The position numbers and the translations under genes were made by a program. 64,000 bases of DNA from contig CM074865.1 of the NCBI GenBank assembly GCA_037501455.1, positions 38,422,501 to 38,486,500 of the forward strand. The letters run 5' to 3'. Below the pieces are notes generated by a model. The model was not told the origin of the DNA and did not search any database. It saw only the letters and a program-made list of their open reading frames with translations. The DNA comes from Lantana camara (taxonomy: Eukaryota > Streptophyta > Magnoliopsida > Lamiales > Verbenaceae). Positions within the stretch are counted from its first letter, which is position 1; each line of letters starts with the position of its first letter. Positions 47,790 through 61,024 of the stretch are shown in pieces.

Positions 47790-50700
47790 GACTTTGGGCA
47801 TTTCCAAAGTGGATCTGCTATATTCTCTGCTGATGTGACCCTCTTGTTTACACATCTCTTAGGAAACACCTTTTCCTTGTAAAGTGATTCGTAATCACGT
47901 GTTCAGTCTCTTGGTGAGGTCTTGGTTCTCTTACTTGAGCAACCATCCTTTTTATCATACAATATGATCAAGGAGTTGTTTTCATGCTAGGAACTTCATC
48001 TAACAAGTTAGATGGAGTTTCTTACCCAAACACTTAACTTAGTATTATATAATACGACTAAGTTCTCAACTACGATAGTTGAGTTTTGCAATGTCCGTCC
48101 TTGGAACCCCTTTCCAACACATTGCATTACCATTCTGGTAGAAGTTGTATCCTTTCAATGATTTCATAATCATCTATGTTTGATGAACGGTTACATCAAA
48201 TATCCTTCTAACAATAAGATCCTTTGGGCTCTGTAAACTAATACATATCCTCACTTCTTCTCAAGTACTCTGAGGACATCCTTTACAGAGATCTAATGAC
48301 CTTCTCTGAGGTCATATTAGATTCGGCCTACTACGCTTAGTGTTGCGCCATATCTAATTTAGTACATAACTTTTCATACATTATGCACCCTTTCACTTAA
48401 AGGGATTTTGGACATTCTAACTTTCTCAAAGTTATCTTAGGACACATACTCTTCAAAAGAGATGTTCCATTGTCCATACTAAACGCCTTTTAGTACCGTG
48501 GTTATGTACTCATTTTGTGATAATCCTTTTATTCTCTTAGATCTATCTTCTATAGATCTTAATGTCGAGAATATAGGATAATCACTAAGATCTTTCATGT
48601 CAAATTGTTTCTTAAACAAGAATTGGTAACTTTCACGTCATCCTTGACATTCCTAATGAGAAGGATGTCGTTTTCTAAAGAACCAAAAATTGACTCTTAC
48701 ATCACTAACTTTCCTATGTACACTTTGAGACTTATTCGACTTCCATCTGTGTCAAACGATTTGACTATCCTATGGAATCGAATTGTCTAATCCTAGAAGC
48801 CTTTATCAATCCACAGATTGACTTTAGGGATTTGCATACCTTATGCATACTCCCACTGAATATGAGATTTATAGAAATACCTTATTTCAGTCTCTTTCAA
48901 TCTCATATTGAACAAGATAGTTCTCATATTCATTTATCATATCTCATAGTCAGAATATGAGGATATGGCAAACACAACCCAAATGGACTTTTGCATTTCA
49001 ACCGTCAAGAAGGTTGTAATGCTTTCCATTTACTCGAAGCTCTAGGAGCTTGATCCTATCAGGTGGATCAACCAAGGTCAAAACTCGGTGTAAGTATATG
49101 GAATCCATATTGGATTTCAAGGCTTGCTTACACTACTCAGATTCCAAATCTGACAGTGTCTCCTCTTCAAGTAATTCCTTGGCTATCTAGGAACGCGTTC
49201 CAAACGCATCTTAAGAGAAGGGTTTCACACGTGTACATACTCTAAAATTTGGCTAAGTTTTTTCAGATGGGCTCGTTTCTTCTATATGTGGCATAGATAT
49301 TTTTCCTCAAATTTCTTTGAGGTCTGCTTGCTCGCCTTTCTTCTTCTATAGGAACGATTCCTTAAGAAAGGTACATTCCTTGAGACAAACAACCTTTGTC
49401 TAAGGGAATCGCAGAAATGATATCCAATATTGTTTGTATAAACTTGAACTCATTTCAAGCCTATCTCCCACTATCCTCTTTACTTAAGAGGATTCCACTA
49501 AATTCTTGGACAAGAATAATTTAGGGAATTTAGTGTGCCACATTGCATAGTGCATCTAAAGGACTGATTTTGGAAGGTGCAAAATTCAAAATCTCTAACT
49601 GCATATTCTGGGAGTTTATTCCTAGAATGATTATAAGTCAGTAAAGCTTGCTATGGAATGGACCATATCCTATAAGGTTTCATTCCCTCATTCGGAAACA
49701 TTAATGTGTTCTCGAATTAGTTTACTGAGAGATAATCCTATTATCTCTAAGATGACTAAGGAATTAGTTGCTAAGATATTGGCTATCTCGATCATATCGA
49801 TTTACCTATAACTTACGACTACTTCGGTTCCTAACCTCCTTTTGAAATTCCAAGAATTTCAAATAGGTTTCGAATTTGTACTTTAACAAGTACATTCATT
49901 CATAATGATTAAACTGACGATTGTATCTAGTGCTTACATTAAGCACCTTACACTCATCAGCATGGATCGAAATCCACTATAATTTTGGAACGTTCCATGT
50001 TTCACCTAAACAATGTTCCGGGAACGTTTTTCCCTTTGAGATAGGATTCACAGGAAGTCAACTCTATAGGTTCATTTTCGAAAAATGATCCTAAGATGTC
50101 TAACTTGCTAATCCTTTTGTCTCAACGTTCCAAAGTAATTCGAAGCTTTGTCATCTCACTTACTTTTGTTATCTCGTTGTATGTTCAGAACATTAGTGCC
50201 TTGAGTCTTTGCACAACGGCTTATGCAGAATTGACTTAAGACCAGTAAATTCTATTCCTAGTAGAATTACTAAACGAGGTAACATTTCAAAGTACTCATA
50301 CTCTTTGCAGTTCCCTTTCAAAGTCCTTATTTGCTACCATAGAAGCAAACGTCCTATTTGATCTCTAGTGTCTTTTGGGCGTACCCCTTACATGCCCCTC
50401 CATTGGGCTCTTAAGGGTTTCTTCTTCTTTAGGCGTTCAAGCCTTTAACTTAGGGAGTTTAGAAGAAGAATTAACCATCTCAACCTTTTATTCCTTCTTA
50501 AGGATGCTCTCAACCATTATCAACTAAATGATTAACTATGCTACATTAGCATCATTCTAGTTGAGCATAAAGGGTTTGAATGATGGTGGAAGCAATGTAA
50601 GCAATCAGTGCATTGAGAACTCTTTTCTCGGTTGATGATCGAGACCATAAGATCTTCAAATAAGATCTTTAGACCTTGTTCGTGTGCACTTGTTTTCTCA

Positions 50701-50800
50701 TTTGGAATATCGAATAATTCCATAATGTTATACCTTGTAACATTTTTATGAGGTAGTTCAATTGCTCTTAAGTGGTTTGGAGAAATCCATTCACCTCAGG
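47790..50800 (-). pseudogene. Decayed Ty1-copia gag-pol of C3
   Basis: Read on the minus strand, this is collinear with the ruins in C2. It has an ENIADPL-like end at 47802-47830, an RT remnant at about 49060-49140 and a gag-like frame at 50541-50723 with MELFDIPNEKTSAHEQGLK, where C2 has MELFNIPNEETSAHEQGLK. Frames are broken throughout and no RT catalytic motif is seen. Small differences from C2 show that they descend from one already defective source. Confidence 0.78.
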
Positions 50801-51173
50801 TTGCTTCTCTTTTGGCCCGGGTCGAATTTTTCAAAATTGAAAACTTCGCCTTTTAGAGAACGCCTTTCTCTATTTGGAATCTAAAACGAATTTTAGGGTC
50901 CGAAGCCAATTAGAGTTGGTTAGGATTAAGTCAACTTATTTGACTTAAGGATGGATACGAATGGGTTTGCATTTCATATTGTAGAGAATCACAGAACTAC
51001 AACCTGAATGCTAAGTAGAGAAAATGTGGGCATGCTGAATTATAACGATATACAAAAGATAAGGTCTTTAATCTAATGTAGCTCCCACTGTTTTTCAAAG
51101 ATCTATAATTCCCAAAGATCTAAGAGGAACACGTTTCCCAATGGGTACTAAGATCCTAGGCATTTTACCTCGA

Positions 51174-51495
51174 ACCCACGACTCGCGGACATTCTAAGTA
51201 AGAACCCTAGGTAGGTACAACTTACCAATTCTAACACCTTTAGAACTCTTAGTAATTGTTTTTGCATCACCTATATTTCAATATGGACCCACGACTCGTG
51301 CGACATCCATATTTACTTAGGCGTTAAGCTAGACCCATCAATCATAAGATCATGACCAAAACTTAGTTCGAACGACCCACGACTCGCGGACATCGCCCTT
51401 GCTAAAATTAACCACGAAATGTTGATCATTTAAAATGATCAATTAGGTAACTAAGAACTAATAAGCTCCACTAGCTATCCCACGACTCGCGGACA
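51174..51495. repeat. Four spaced CCCACGACTCGCGGACA motifs in C3 leader
   Basis: Copies at 51174-51191, 51287-51305 (variant CGTGCGACA), 51375-51392 and 51479-51495. Same order and variant position as in C2 read from the other strand. Confidence 0.8.
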
Positions 51496-52609
51496 ATAAC
51501 TAGCTTTACTTACTAAACTTAAAACCTATTGATGGAATGCTAGGAATTTAATTCAAAACTTGCATCTCGAATTAAACACCTATTTGTTCGAAATTAGCTT
51601 AATATCTAATGGGAATTTTCGAATCAACCGGAGAGTTGTCCGGTTCGACCTCACCAACATATATGTTATCCAATTTTATTAGTCTTGATTAATGCAAGTA
51701 CACTTAAATGCATTTCAAACAAGCACATAAACAGATAACATGTCCTAGCATGATACTAACATGTAATGATCATGGGTTCTACCTATCTTATGCGTGATAT
51801 GTGGGAGCCACTCCACAATCACAAGTTCTAACATACATGCCACATAAACAGTTCAAATCACATAAGGGAAAGCAGTAACAAAATACGAGCCCTATCTCTA
51901 TTACATTTAACAATTGAGATTCCCCTCCCTAACATTTTGAGGGGTCTTCACTTATGGCCTCCTTGTTACTTGAATGTGGTCCATCTTACTCCATGGGTGC
52001 ATTGTCTCCAAAATGAAAATAAAACCTCACCACCTATCTCTACTCTCAAATTACAATAAAAAGAAAAAGACATAAAGTAATAAGGCTCAATCTTCATATT
52101 GGCCTTAGACAATTACACGGGGCATACCCCGGCCTCAAAAACAGTAATATGGAAAGCCACATAATAAATCACATAACAGTACGCACATAAGTGAGGCTCC
52201 AACCTCAATTGAAAAACGCAACTATAGGGCTCCAACCCCAATTTAAACCATCCATGTGCATAAATTAAAACCATACATAGATCTAAACCCATGATCACCT
52301 AACATGCTTTTGCAAGAATTTAAATTTAGCCAATAAATTAAAATTCTCGCTTTAAGCTCTAATAGCTTAAAACACGACTTGATGCGAGTCTTATTTATAA
52401 AAGTTTTCAATAAATCCCAAATTACCAAAACAAATAAAATTCCAATTAATTTCTGAAAATTAATAATTTTATCAAGATGTATTTTCCCAAAATATAAACC
52501 GTTTCAATTTCTCAAAAATCCCAATTTTAAGTTTTATTCAAAAATTAAAAAAAAAATAAATATTCAAAAATAAAATTTTAAAATTAAAATAAAAAATTGG
52601 GACTGGATT

Positions 52610-53010
52610 GCACGAAACACGAAAGGGGCCGGATCACGAAAACGGGGCCCGTGCGCGAAACGGGGCACAGCGTCGCAAGCGCGCGCGGACGCGCACGGCA
52701 GGCGCGCACAGCGCCCGGCCAAGGCCAGGCGAGTGCGCGCACTGCGCGCGCATACCGCGCGCCTCGCGCGCGCGTGCCCTGCTGGGCGGTGGGCGGCCAG
52801 TCTCGGCCGCCCTGGGCGGGCGCGCCTAGGCGTGCCCGGGACGCTCCCGCACAGGCGTGCGGGAGGAGCTGGGAGGCTGGCTGGTCTGTCCCGGCCAGGC
52901 CTGGGCGGCGACGGGCGGACGGCGTGCGGGAGGGCCTCCCGCGCGGTTGCGGGAGGGTGGCGCGCGAAGCCCGCGCGCGCGACTCCTTCGCGCGCGGGGT
53001 TTCGCGTGTT
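52610..53010. repeat. GC-rich, CpG-dense block in copia C3 leader
   Basis: Counterpart of the block in C2, longer and internally rearranged, with many GCGCGC runs. Open frames of 73-196 codons on both strands arise from lack of stop codons in GC-rich DNA. Confidence 0.8.
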
Positions 53011-53277
53011 CATCGTGTTCCGGGCTTTCGTTTCATGTTTTCGTTCAAAAGCAAAACCAATCCAAGAAATCCAAAAACAGTTTATACAGTTTCAAATCTA
53101 AAATTGTTTTCCAAAATCAAATTTTATAAAAACCAATTTTCAGAAACTTTCAGGAAAAAATACAGTTTCGTAATTCAGGCTTTCTAAAACAATTACAAAT
53201 ACTCAATCGCATCAAGCCTAAGAATTTCTACCAAATTCAATATAATTGAGACGAATCAGAAACACGATTAACGAGGT

Positions 53278-53290
53278 GGCTCTGATACCA
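53278..53290 (-). promoter_or_regulatory. Primer-binding site of copia C3
   Basis: TGGTATCAGAGCC on the minus strand, two bases from the LTR end at 53293. Confidence 0.9.
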
Positions 53291-53292
53291 CT

Positions 53293-54001
53293 TGTTGGAA
53301 AACACGAATCAGAAAGCAGCGGAATTTAAAAAATTTTTCCAACAAAAGGACCTTGAACTCGCAATCGTGTAACCAAATTCGTAAAGATAGAAAACTTACT
53401 TTTCTTTTATTCTTTCTTGAAGCGTTTCAAGCCACCCAAGAACGCTCTTCTCGCGGCTTGATCCCCTCTCCTTGGTAAAGCTCGAACCTTCAAACTTCTA
53501 ACTTGAAGTCTCTAGAGAAAGTCCACCAACTTGATCACAATCTAACTAGTAAGGATGCTAGTTCTCTAGTTAGTGTTTAGGCTTAACCTAGGGTTTAATT
53601 TAAACTTGGAGAAAGGAAGGTGTTCAACACATGAACCAAGAATTGTCAATTAGCTCTAAAGGGGAGCATGAGCTCCCCTATATATAGGAAAGGGGAGGGG
53701 CGGCCGAACCTAGTCCTAATGGACAAAGGATTTGGTCCCTCTCTCTCCTATTACTTGATCATCAAATATTTTCCAACTTTGACTTTGAATTCTAATTCTA
53801 GTCAACTTTTAAGAGAGCTAAAAATATCCAAACTATTTTTGGATAATTTTATACTTTATTTATTATAAAAATAAATAACTTATTTTATCTAATTAATTAA
53901 TTCATAATTAATTAACTAGATTATTTTCTCCAAAATTAGACTTTCTTTTTAATTCAAAATTAAACCAAAGTCTATTAAATAATTAACTAATTAATTATTT
54001 A

Positions 54002-54067
<66 letters not shown>

Positions 54068-55280
54068 CGTGTGTGACACGTGTCACAAGGACACGTGTCA
54101 CTCACGTGACCCACACGTGTGGCTTCACACGTGTGGAACCCTTTCGGCCCGATTAACTCGTTTAATCATTTTCAAGCCTCAACTCATGTAACCAAGTTGT
54201 TGTGTGTGACCCTCTAGGTTCTCAATTCAATTAGCAGTGACCCTAATTAATTAATTCACTAATTAATTAATCAGTCCACAGATTAAACGACCATAGTCTA
54301 GCAACAGGTGTTTAACCCCTAGCTGAATTGGAATGTTCGGATTCGACAGAACCTTTAAGTCATTGATTCATGTGAGATACAATCCTCCTACTCACTATCT
54401 CTCAACCAAGATCTAGGGCAAGGGAATAATCAGAACCCTAATAATCTGGTCTTAAAGCTAAGTGCATTTCATATCCATTTGATCTCAATCCAAGAAACCC
54501 TTTTCTTGATATCTTGATCTACTGCCTTGGCCAAGGACTCCATATGGCATATGAATGACTTACACAATAAGAGATCACCTTGCATATGCAAGTGTAGGTC
54601 CTTTCTTGATTCTCATTCACTTTCATGAATCACTTGTGCAGCCCCAGCATAGGCCTTGAATCAGTTGTCTAAGGCGACACCCTTTAAAGCTTATACCTAA
54701 GACTACAGAGTTAACTCATAAAGTGACAAGGAACCTCAAGTCTAAGGATCAATTAATCACATCAATGACTCGTGAGATATTTCCTAATCTGGAAGTTTCC
54801 ATTTCCTGAAATAGAAACTTCCTTTCCCATTTAGGAATGTTCTCACACGGGGCACCTCAGTGAACTTACTTATTAAAGTAAGCACCCTCATGTATCACGC
54901 ACGTATCAACTATACACTTTGCACCTCCATGAAACAAGGTGGTCCTTCTTAAGGGCGTGATCCCACAAGCAAGCCTTAGAGGAGTCAAGTTGACACTCCC
55001 ACTGTCTGTAGGACTCATCGGCTTGGAGTATTTTACTAATCATGACTTATGTGATATAGGGCTCGTTTCATGAACCATTTCACCTAAATGGTAGAGTCCT
55101 AAAGTCATCAGGATTAGGGGAGTTCTCATACATGCACAGCTAAAGTAAACGCATACCAAACAAGAGCATATAAAGAAGTGTTGCCTAAATTCGTTATTTC
55201 ATTCAAAGATTGTCTGTGATACCAGGAAAGTCCCAAAACGGATTATGACTAATCGGCTTTCTAGGGCACTATTCCTAACA
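53293..55280 (-). mobile_element. 5' LTR of copia C3 (1988 bp)
   Basis: Matches the 3' LTR base for base where I compared, apart from one substitution and a longer (TA)n tract (54003-54063). CACGTG cluster at 54066-54138. TATATATAGG at about 53680-53690 is a candidate core promoter. Confidence 0.93.
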
Positions 55281-55285
55281 TGAAC

Positions 55286-56761
55286 TAGTTGAATTATGTA
55301 TTATGATTGTTATGCAAGATTATGAATTAAATTGCTAATGATTATGAAAACAATGAACGTGAATGATTGATTTCGCTTCTTTGTGGGACTTTAATGCATT
55401 AATTGTCCACTTGAACAAGTTCATAACATGATTCTATCTTTCATACAACTCATGCCATTTTCATTGCATTGCCGTGCATCGTATTTGGTCATTTTGAGTC
55501 TCACTTCACCTCTTTTGCACAGATTTGGGTCCGAACGGAGACGAGGCGGATCCTTGAGGCTCTTGGATCGCTTCTTTGGTTTTCTAAGGTGGGTTTCTCT
55601 ACTTTTAGCTAAATTGACCCGATATATCCCTAACGTGTAAAGTTTTGAGCCAACTTATTAAATTTATATATCGAGTCTCTTTAGAGTAAATGATTTTGAA
55701 CGTAAAGCCTTTCTTTATTGAATACCCTACCTAATGTTTCGGCGAGATTGAATGAATACACTGAATTGGGGGCCCTGTGACTTAGTGTACGTGGCTAACC
55801 GGGGAAGCATGGGTTGACGGTGAACCCCATATACTAGTTCTACCAAAACTACGGTGATACCGGCCCTCGCTAGGAGGTTAGCGAGGAATGGGAACCGGGC
55901 TTTTGGGGATTCAGGTACCCCACTAGCCATAATGATGGAGGTGGCCGGGTCTTGCAAACCCGTCCACCATGATACCAACCCTCACTAGGAGGTTAGCGAG
56001 GAATGGGAACCGGGCATTTGGGGATTCATGTACCCCACTAGCCATAATGATTGAGGTGGCCGGGTCTTGCAAACCCGTCCACCATCCAGAGGAAAAAAGG
56101 TGTTTATTGAATGATTATGAATGATCAAATGATTATGATTGATCGATTGATTATGTATGAAACATTATGTGTGTGAAAACCTAATGAACACTTTAATGAT
56201 TACACAAGGTGAATTGGAGAATTAGCCCTCTCGCCGGGCTCACGAATAGCCTAATGAATGAATATGGTAGTTATAATCTCGTTTGATGATTTTCTTTGTT
56301 TTACCCGCTTGGGAAATGTTATAAAACCTCATACGGGGATTATGGCTTGCATGAATGTGTTTAAATACCACGATATTTATATTATGCCCTGCTTTTATAC
56401 CCACCAGTCCCCTTTGAACTGAAGCCGTTTTGTTTTCAGTTATTTGTGTAGGTTTTGGGATTTGCTAGGCGGGAATCCGAGTCGTATGAGTCTTGTATTC
56501 GAGTTTAGCACTTCTTTTGCTCACATACACTCATATTTTATGTTTTATATATTGATTATGAATACTTGGAGCGTACTTGATAGTTGTGCCATGATGGCCT
56601 TTTGAACACTTGTAGTTATTTTTGGAGCTTGAAAGCTCATAGTATATATGATGATCATGTTTAGCTTCCGCTTTTATTGAATTACTCTGTTCTTATTGCA
56701 TTTTGGTATTCAATGGTTTAAGGTTTAGCTCCCGCCTCGCATAGCGAGTATGTTATGTCCC
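55286..56761 (+). mobile_element. 3' LTR of E1, second part
   Basis: Continues the E1 LTR after C3. It has the mid-LTR landmark (TTGCCGTGCATCG near 55470) and the late block CGCCTCGCATAGCG. It stops short of the normal GTGCGGGGGATGTGG ending because LTR X starts at 56762. Confidence 0.85.
55856..56085 (+). repeat. Tandem duplication, 2 x 115 bp
   Basis: Unit 1 at 55856-55970 and unit 2 at 55971-56085 differ at only a few positions. LTR Y has a single copy of the same segment near 59903, so the duplication arose in E1. Confidence 0.9.
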
Positions 56762-57047
56762 TGTAACGCCCTAGTTTTTCAGTCGTATAGCATGACGTAT
56801 GTGTTTATCAATTTGCGCAAATTAATTGTTTATAAGAGATTTGTATATTTAATTTTATATTAAAAGTTAATTATCATAATTTAATGTTATTAATACTAAA
56901 TATATATATTAAATTTAGTACAAGTTGTTTAATGAAAAATATATGTATTCATGCATTTTATTTTAAACCTTATTAAATCATGTATTTGATTTTAAATTAA
57001 ATTGTATTAATCGTGTAAATTCCTAATTATTTAAATATGAGTTGAAT
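56762..57047 (+). mobile_element. LTR fragment X, first 286 bp
   Basis: Starts TGTAACGCCCTAGT like a Tekay LTR inserted in LTR E1, and is cut at 57047 by the start of LTR Y. Its remainder should lie beyond element Y, outside the window. Confidence 0.75.
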
Positions 57048-60000
57048 TGTAACGCCCCGATTTCTCGGACGTAAAGGTACGACGTATGTGTTTACTAAAT
57101 TGCGCGAATTAATTGTTTTTACGTGTTTTTATATTTAATTTTATTATAATTGTTATTATTTTATTATATTATATTGTAATATTTTATTTTAATATTATTA
57201 ATTATATATATATTTCGTATTATATATATATATATATATATGTTTAATTATTTTACTAGTAATTTAATTATTATACTAATTATATGTTATATTAGTTAAT
57301 CATGTTTTAATTAATTACTTATTTATATATATTTTTATACGTGGAATTAATATTATGCATGGAGAATATTAAATATGCATGCATGCAAATCATAATTGTG
57401 CATGGGAATTTTATACATTATGCATGAATTTCAATTTTTGCATGGGTTTAATATAATTATGCATGAAATTATATTTTTGCATGGGAAATTATATGAACAT
57501 GCATGAATTGCATGATTAAGTTGTTCGTTTATTTTATGCTTCGTTCTTATATGATATGATATCAAATTGCTATGATTTTGTAATATGTTGTACATATATG
57601 TGTTATGAACATGATTTTATGCTCAATTTATGTTTTTAAATTCATTTGATAGGTTAACGAATTTAATTTCAGTTGAGGAACCAAAACGGGAGCTAACGAG
57701 CACTTAGCGTACCCTTGGTTCCGAATTTAATATCTTGAGCTCGGGAACTCGGATTCGAGTTCCGTCAACTCCGCTGAACTCGTAACGAAAATTCGAGTTT
57801 ATTAAACTTAGCCTTACAATTTTCCTAATTCATTTGAAACTTCGAAATCCAACCGAAAAACGAAACGGAGACCAACTTGACCTTGTTACACTAAATCAGC
57901 CATATCTTGGCCAAACCACAACCAAATTAACCATGGTTTGATTCTTTGAAACCCTAACTCAACTCTCTATCATGACATAACCAGCCTTGACCGAGATTAT
58001 CCTCACACAAGCCCCAAAACTCAGCCAAAGCTACTGTTTTTCTCTCCAGTCCCGTAACCCTTCACCATTTGGAGATTTTGGAGCTCAAATCTCCTCCAAA
58101 CTTCAACCAATCATGAAGGTAAGTTAAGGGTTGTATAATATGATTAATTCTGAGCATTTTCATCTTTTCATTCATGATTTTGAGCATGATTTCATCCATT
58201 CTGGACTTTTTTCCCGAAAATGAAGGTTTTGGGCAAATTTTTGATCTTCTTCGTTTCTCCATGATTTAGACTGATTCCAAGCTTGAGATTTATTGTTTTG
58301 ACATCCTTATTTCACTTATGATCATTGATTACATGGTAGTTGAGGTATTTATGAGTTATCAGTTATGGCACTTGAGAAAACTTTCATGAAAAGTCACGTT
58401 TGACAGCTTCTCTTGTTTGAGCTCTTTTGGAACTGATTTGTGTGTTCATCTGGAGTCTTTTTGCTGCATATTTGTGACCTTAACATACCTGAACATGTTG
58501 GTTGAAGATTGATTGGGTGTGGCTCTGTTTTCCGTCGAGTATGCCCTGTTTTTGGCCTGGAAAAGTTGCTGTCAAAGTGCTGCGTTTCTCCTTTCTTTTG
58601 CTGTCCGTTTTCGTGGCTTTGTGGTGTGGGTTGTGGCTGATTTCTTGCTGTAATTCATGCCTTGTATTGCTACATGTTTTGCTCGAATTTCATGCTGGAG
58701 TGTTGCTCTGTTTCTGCGTCATTTCTGTCAAAACAGGGATGTTGCTACTGCGTGTAACGGGCGTGCCTTTTTCCTTTCTTTCCAGCGGGAACGGGGGTGC
58801 AAACTGGGCATGGGATTTCTGTACCGAGACACGGGGGTGTCACCTATTTTTCCAAGCTTTTTCCTGCGTTTTCCTGTGTTGCCGCATGCTACTGTTGTTG
58901 TATATATATATGTATATGTACTGTGTTTGTGTGTGTATTTGCGTACATGGGAGTGAGATTGTGTGTGCATGCATGTTTGTGTGTGTGTTTTACTTATTTT
59001 GCATGCATGGTATATATGTATATAATATATAGTATATGCATGCATGTGTGTGTGAGTGTGTACGTGTTTATATATGTATATATTATATATATTGTATTAT
59101 TATTATATATTGATATATATATATATTATATTATATTATATATATTTATTATATACTTTAATTATTATTTGATTTAATTTAATTATTGAAATTAATTGAA
59201 TTCTATTTCGCGTATTTATTTTACTGACTATTGATTGAACGTTTTATTTATTTTATTTCTAAATGTGAATATGAATATTATATGTGTTATGCTTATTAAT
59301 TGATATGAATTATGAATTTATGAATATTATGAATTTATGAAATTGATATGAATTTATGAATTTATGGAATTTATATGAATTTATGAACTTATGAAATTGA
59401 ATGAAACTTATGAATGAATGAATGATTATATGTCTTAAATTTATTAATCGTGCACATGAACATTTCTATAATATAACATGATCATTTAAGCATTCATGTC
59501 ATATTCATGTCATTGCCGAGCGTCATATGTGGTCATTGAGTCTCATACCTTTTCTTTTGCACAGATTCGGGTTTGGTCGGAGACGAGGGCGAGCCTTGAG
59601 GTGCTTGTACCTTTCTTTCGCTTTGATAAAGGTGGGTTTTTCTTCTATTAGTTAAAACAACCTTATATATTCCTTATGTGTAAAGTTTTAAGCCAAAACC
59701 GTATATTTATATATATCGAGTCATTTCGGGTAAATCATTTCAAACGTATGACCCCTTTCTTTTATTTATGAACCCTACCATATGTTTGGCGAGATATTTA
59801 TGATTTATGATTGCACGGGCCCCGGGACTTAGTATATGTGGCTAACCGAGGAAGCAAGGGCTGACGGGGATCCCATATACTAGTTCCAACCAAACTACGG
59901 TGATACCGGCCCTCGCTAGGAGTTTTAGCGAGGAATGGGAGCTGAGTGCCCTTGGGGGATTCATGTACCCCCATTGGCCTATGTATGAACCGGTGGCCGG

Positions 60001-60810
60001 GTCTTGCAAGCCCGTCCACCACCCGGAGGAAGAAGGAGTATATGAATGATTATGATCATGTATTTATGAGCACAAAAGATTATGTATGATAATGAATTAT
60101 TGAATAATTAATTATGATTACACGAGGAGTAGGTTGGAGATTGTGCACGCCCACTCGCCGGGCCATAAACCCTTATGAACAATTATGACCATTTATGAAC
60201 GAATATGAACGTCGTAATCCCGTTGATGTCTTCTTTTGTTTAACCACTTGGTAAAATCTTACTAAACTTCACACGGGATTAGGGCTTGCATGTATGTGTT
60301 TAAATTATGCGATATTATATACTTATGCCCCGTTTTTATACCCACCAGTCTCTTTTAGACTGAACCCGGTTGTTTTCAGTTGTTTTGTGCAGGAATAGGA
60401 GTGCTAGGCGGGAATACAAGTCGTCTAGGTCTTGCATTTATGTTTAGCACTTCCTTTTGTTTCATATTCATACTCTTGTGATATTTTGAATATGATTATA
60501 GTTCGGTTTGGAGCGTTATAATTTTTGTAGGCCGTGAGTGCCGTTGAATATTTGGATGCTCTTGTATATCTATTTTTGGAGCTTGAGGGCTCACTGTATA
60601 TATATGCTATGTTAATCTTGCTTCCGCGAATTTTATTTAACTCTGATTTTATGATTCTTGCACTGTATGGTTTAAGGGTTAGTCCCGCCTAGCATAGCGT
60701 GTGTGTTGTGTCCCCGTTCGCCGTGGATTTGGCACGTGTATGGACTTCCATTTCATATACGGGTCGGGTCCCGGTGCGGGGGATGTGGTACCTAACGCTC
60801 GGGTGCTACA
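57048..60810 (+). mobile_element. 5' LTR of Tekay element Y (3763 bp)
   Basis: From TGTAACGCCCCGA to CGGGTGCTACA, followed by an 8-nt linker and the primer-binding site. The candidate left target duplication is TGAAT (57043-57047); the right copy is outside the window. The stretch 58890-59140 is a (TG)n/(TA)n-rich microsatellite region. A region with weak GACAC…GTGTC palindromes (58755-58841) sits where E1 and E2 carry their GGCCG arrays. Short open frames in 58500-59180 are not coding. Confidence 0.93.
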
Positions 60811-60818
60811 TCCTTAAG

Positions 60819-60830
60819 TGGTATCAGAGC
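60819..60830 (+). promoter_or_regulatory. Primer-binding site of element Y
   Basis: TGGTATCAGAGC, eight bases after the LTR end at 60810. Confidence 0.92.
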
Positions 60831-61024
60831 CTAGGGTTGTAAAACCCGGGCTCTAGTGTCGTGTTGAGTCAGTTAGGTCGTTCGGCTTTAGGAACAACTT
60901 GTCAAAGTGATGCATATGCATTGTTTACGTGCTTGTGTGTTTTAAATCTTGAATTTTGATCGAATTACTTGCACTTGCATGCATGGACTAAAAATAGCAT
61001 GCATTTCAGTGTTTCTTGAACAGA

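Larger units (their letters stand above)
45758..55280 (-). mobile_element. Complete, very young non-autonomous copia element C3
   Basis: Flanked by an exact TGAAC duplication (45753-45757, 55281-55285). The LTRs at 45758-47715 and 53293-55280 look identical to me except for one substitution (46226 versus 53767) and the length of a (TA)n tract. The interior (47716-53292) is a relative of C2 and likewise lacks intact genes. It interrupts the 3' LTR of E1 just 10 bp beyond TRIM2. Confidence 0.94.

Noticed and set aside
52564..53187. Overlapping Arg/Ala-rich frames of 90-196 codons on both strands
   Set aside because: They coincide with the GC-rich block in the copia leader, where stop codons are rare in all frames. 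The counterpart blocks in C1 and C2 do not preserve the frames.
58502..59180. Frames of 99-176 codons in LTR Y with Cys/Val/Tyr-rich products
   Set aside because: Several frames overlap on both strands, they extend into TG/TA microsatellite sequence, and they fall inside an LTR without counterpart frames in other LTRs.
61016..61024. Start of Y gag-pol at 61016
   Set aside because: The codon there is TTG. The first ATG in frame is at 61025, and a plant retroelement is expected to start at AUG.
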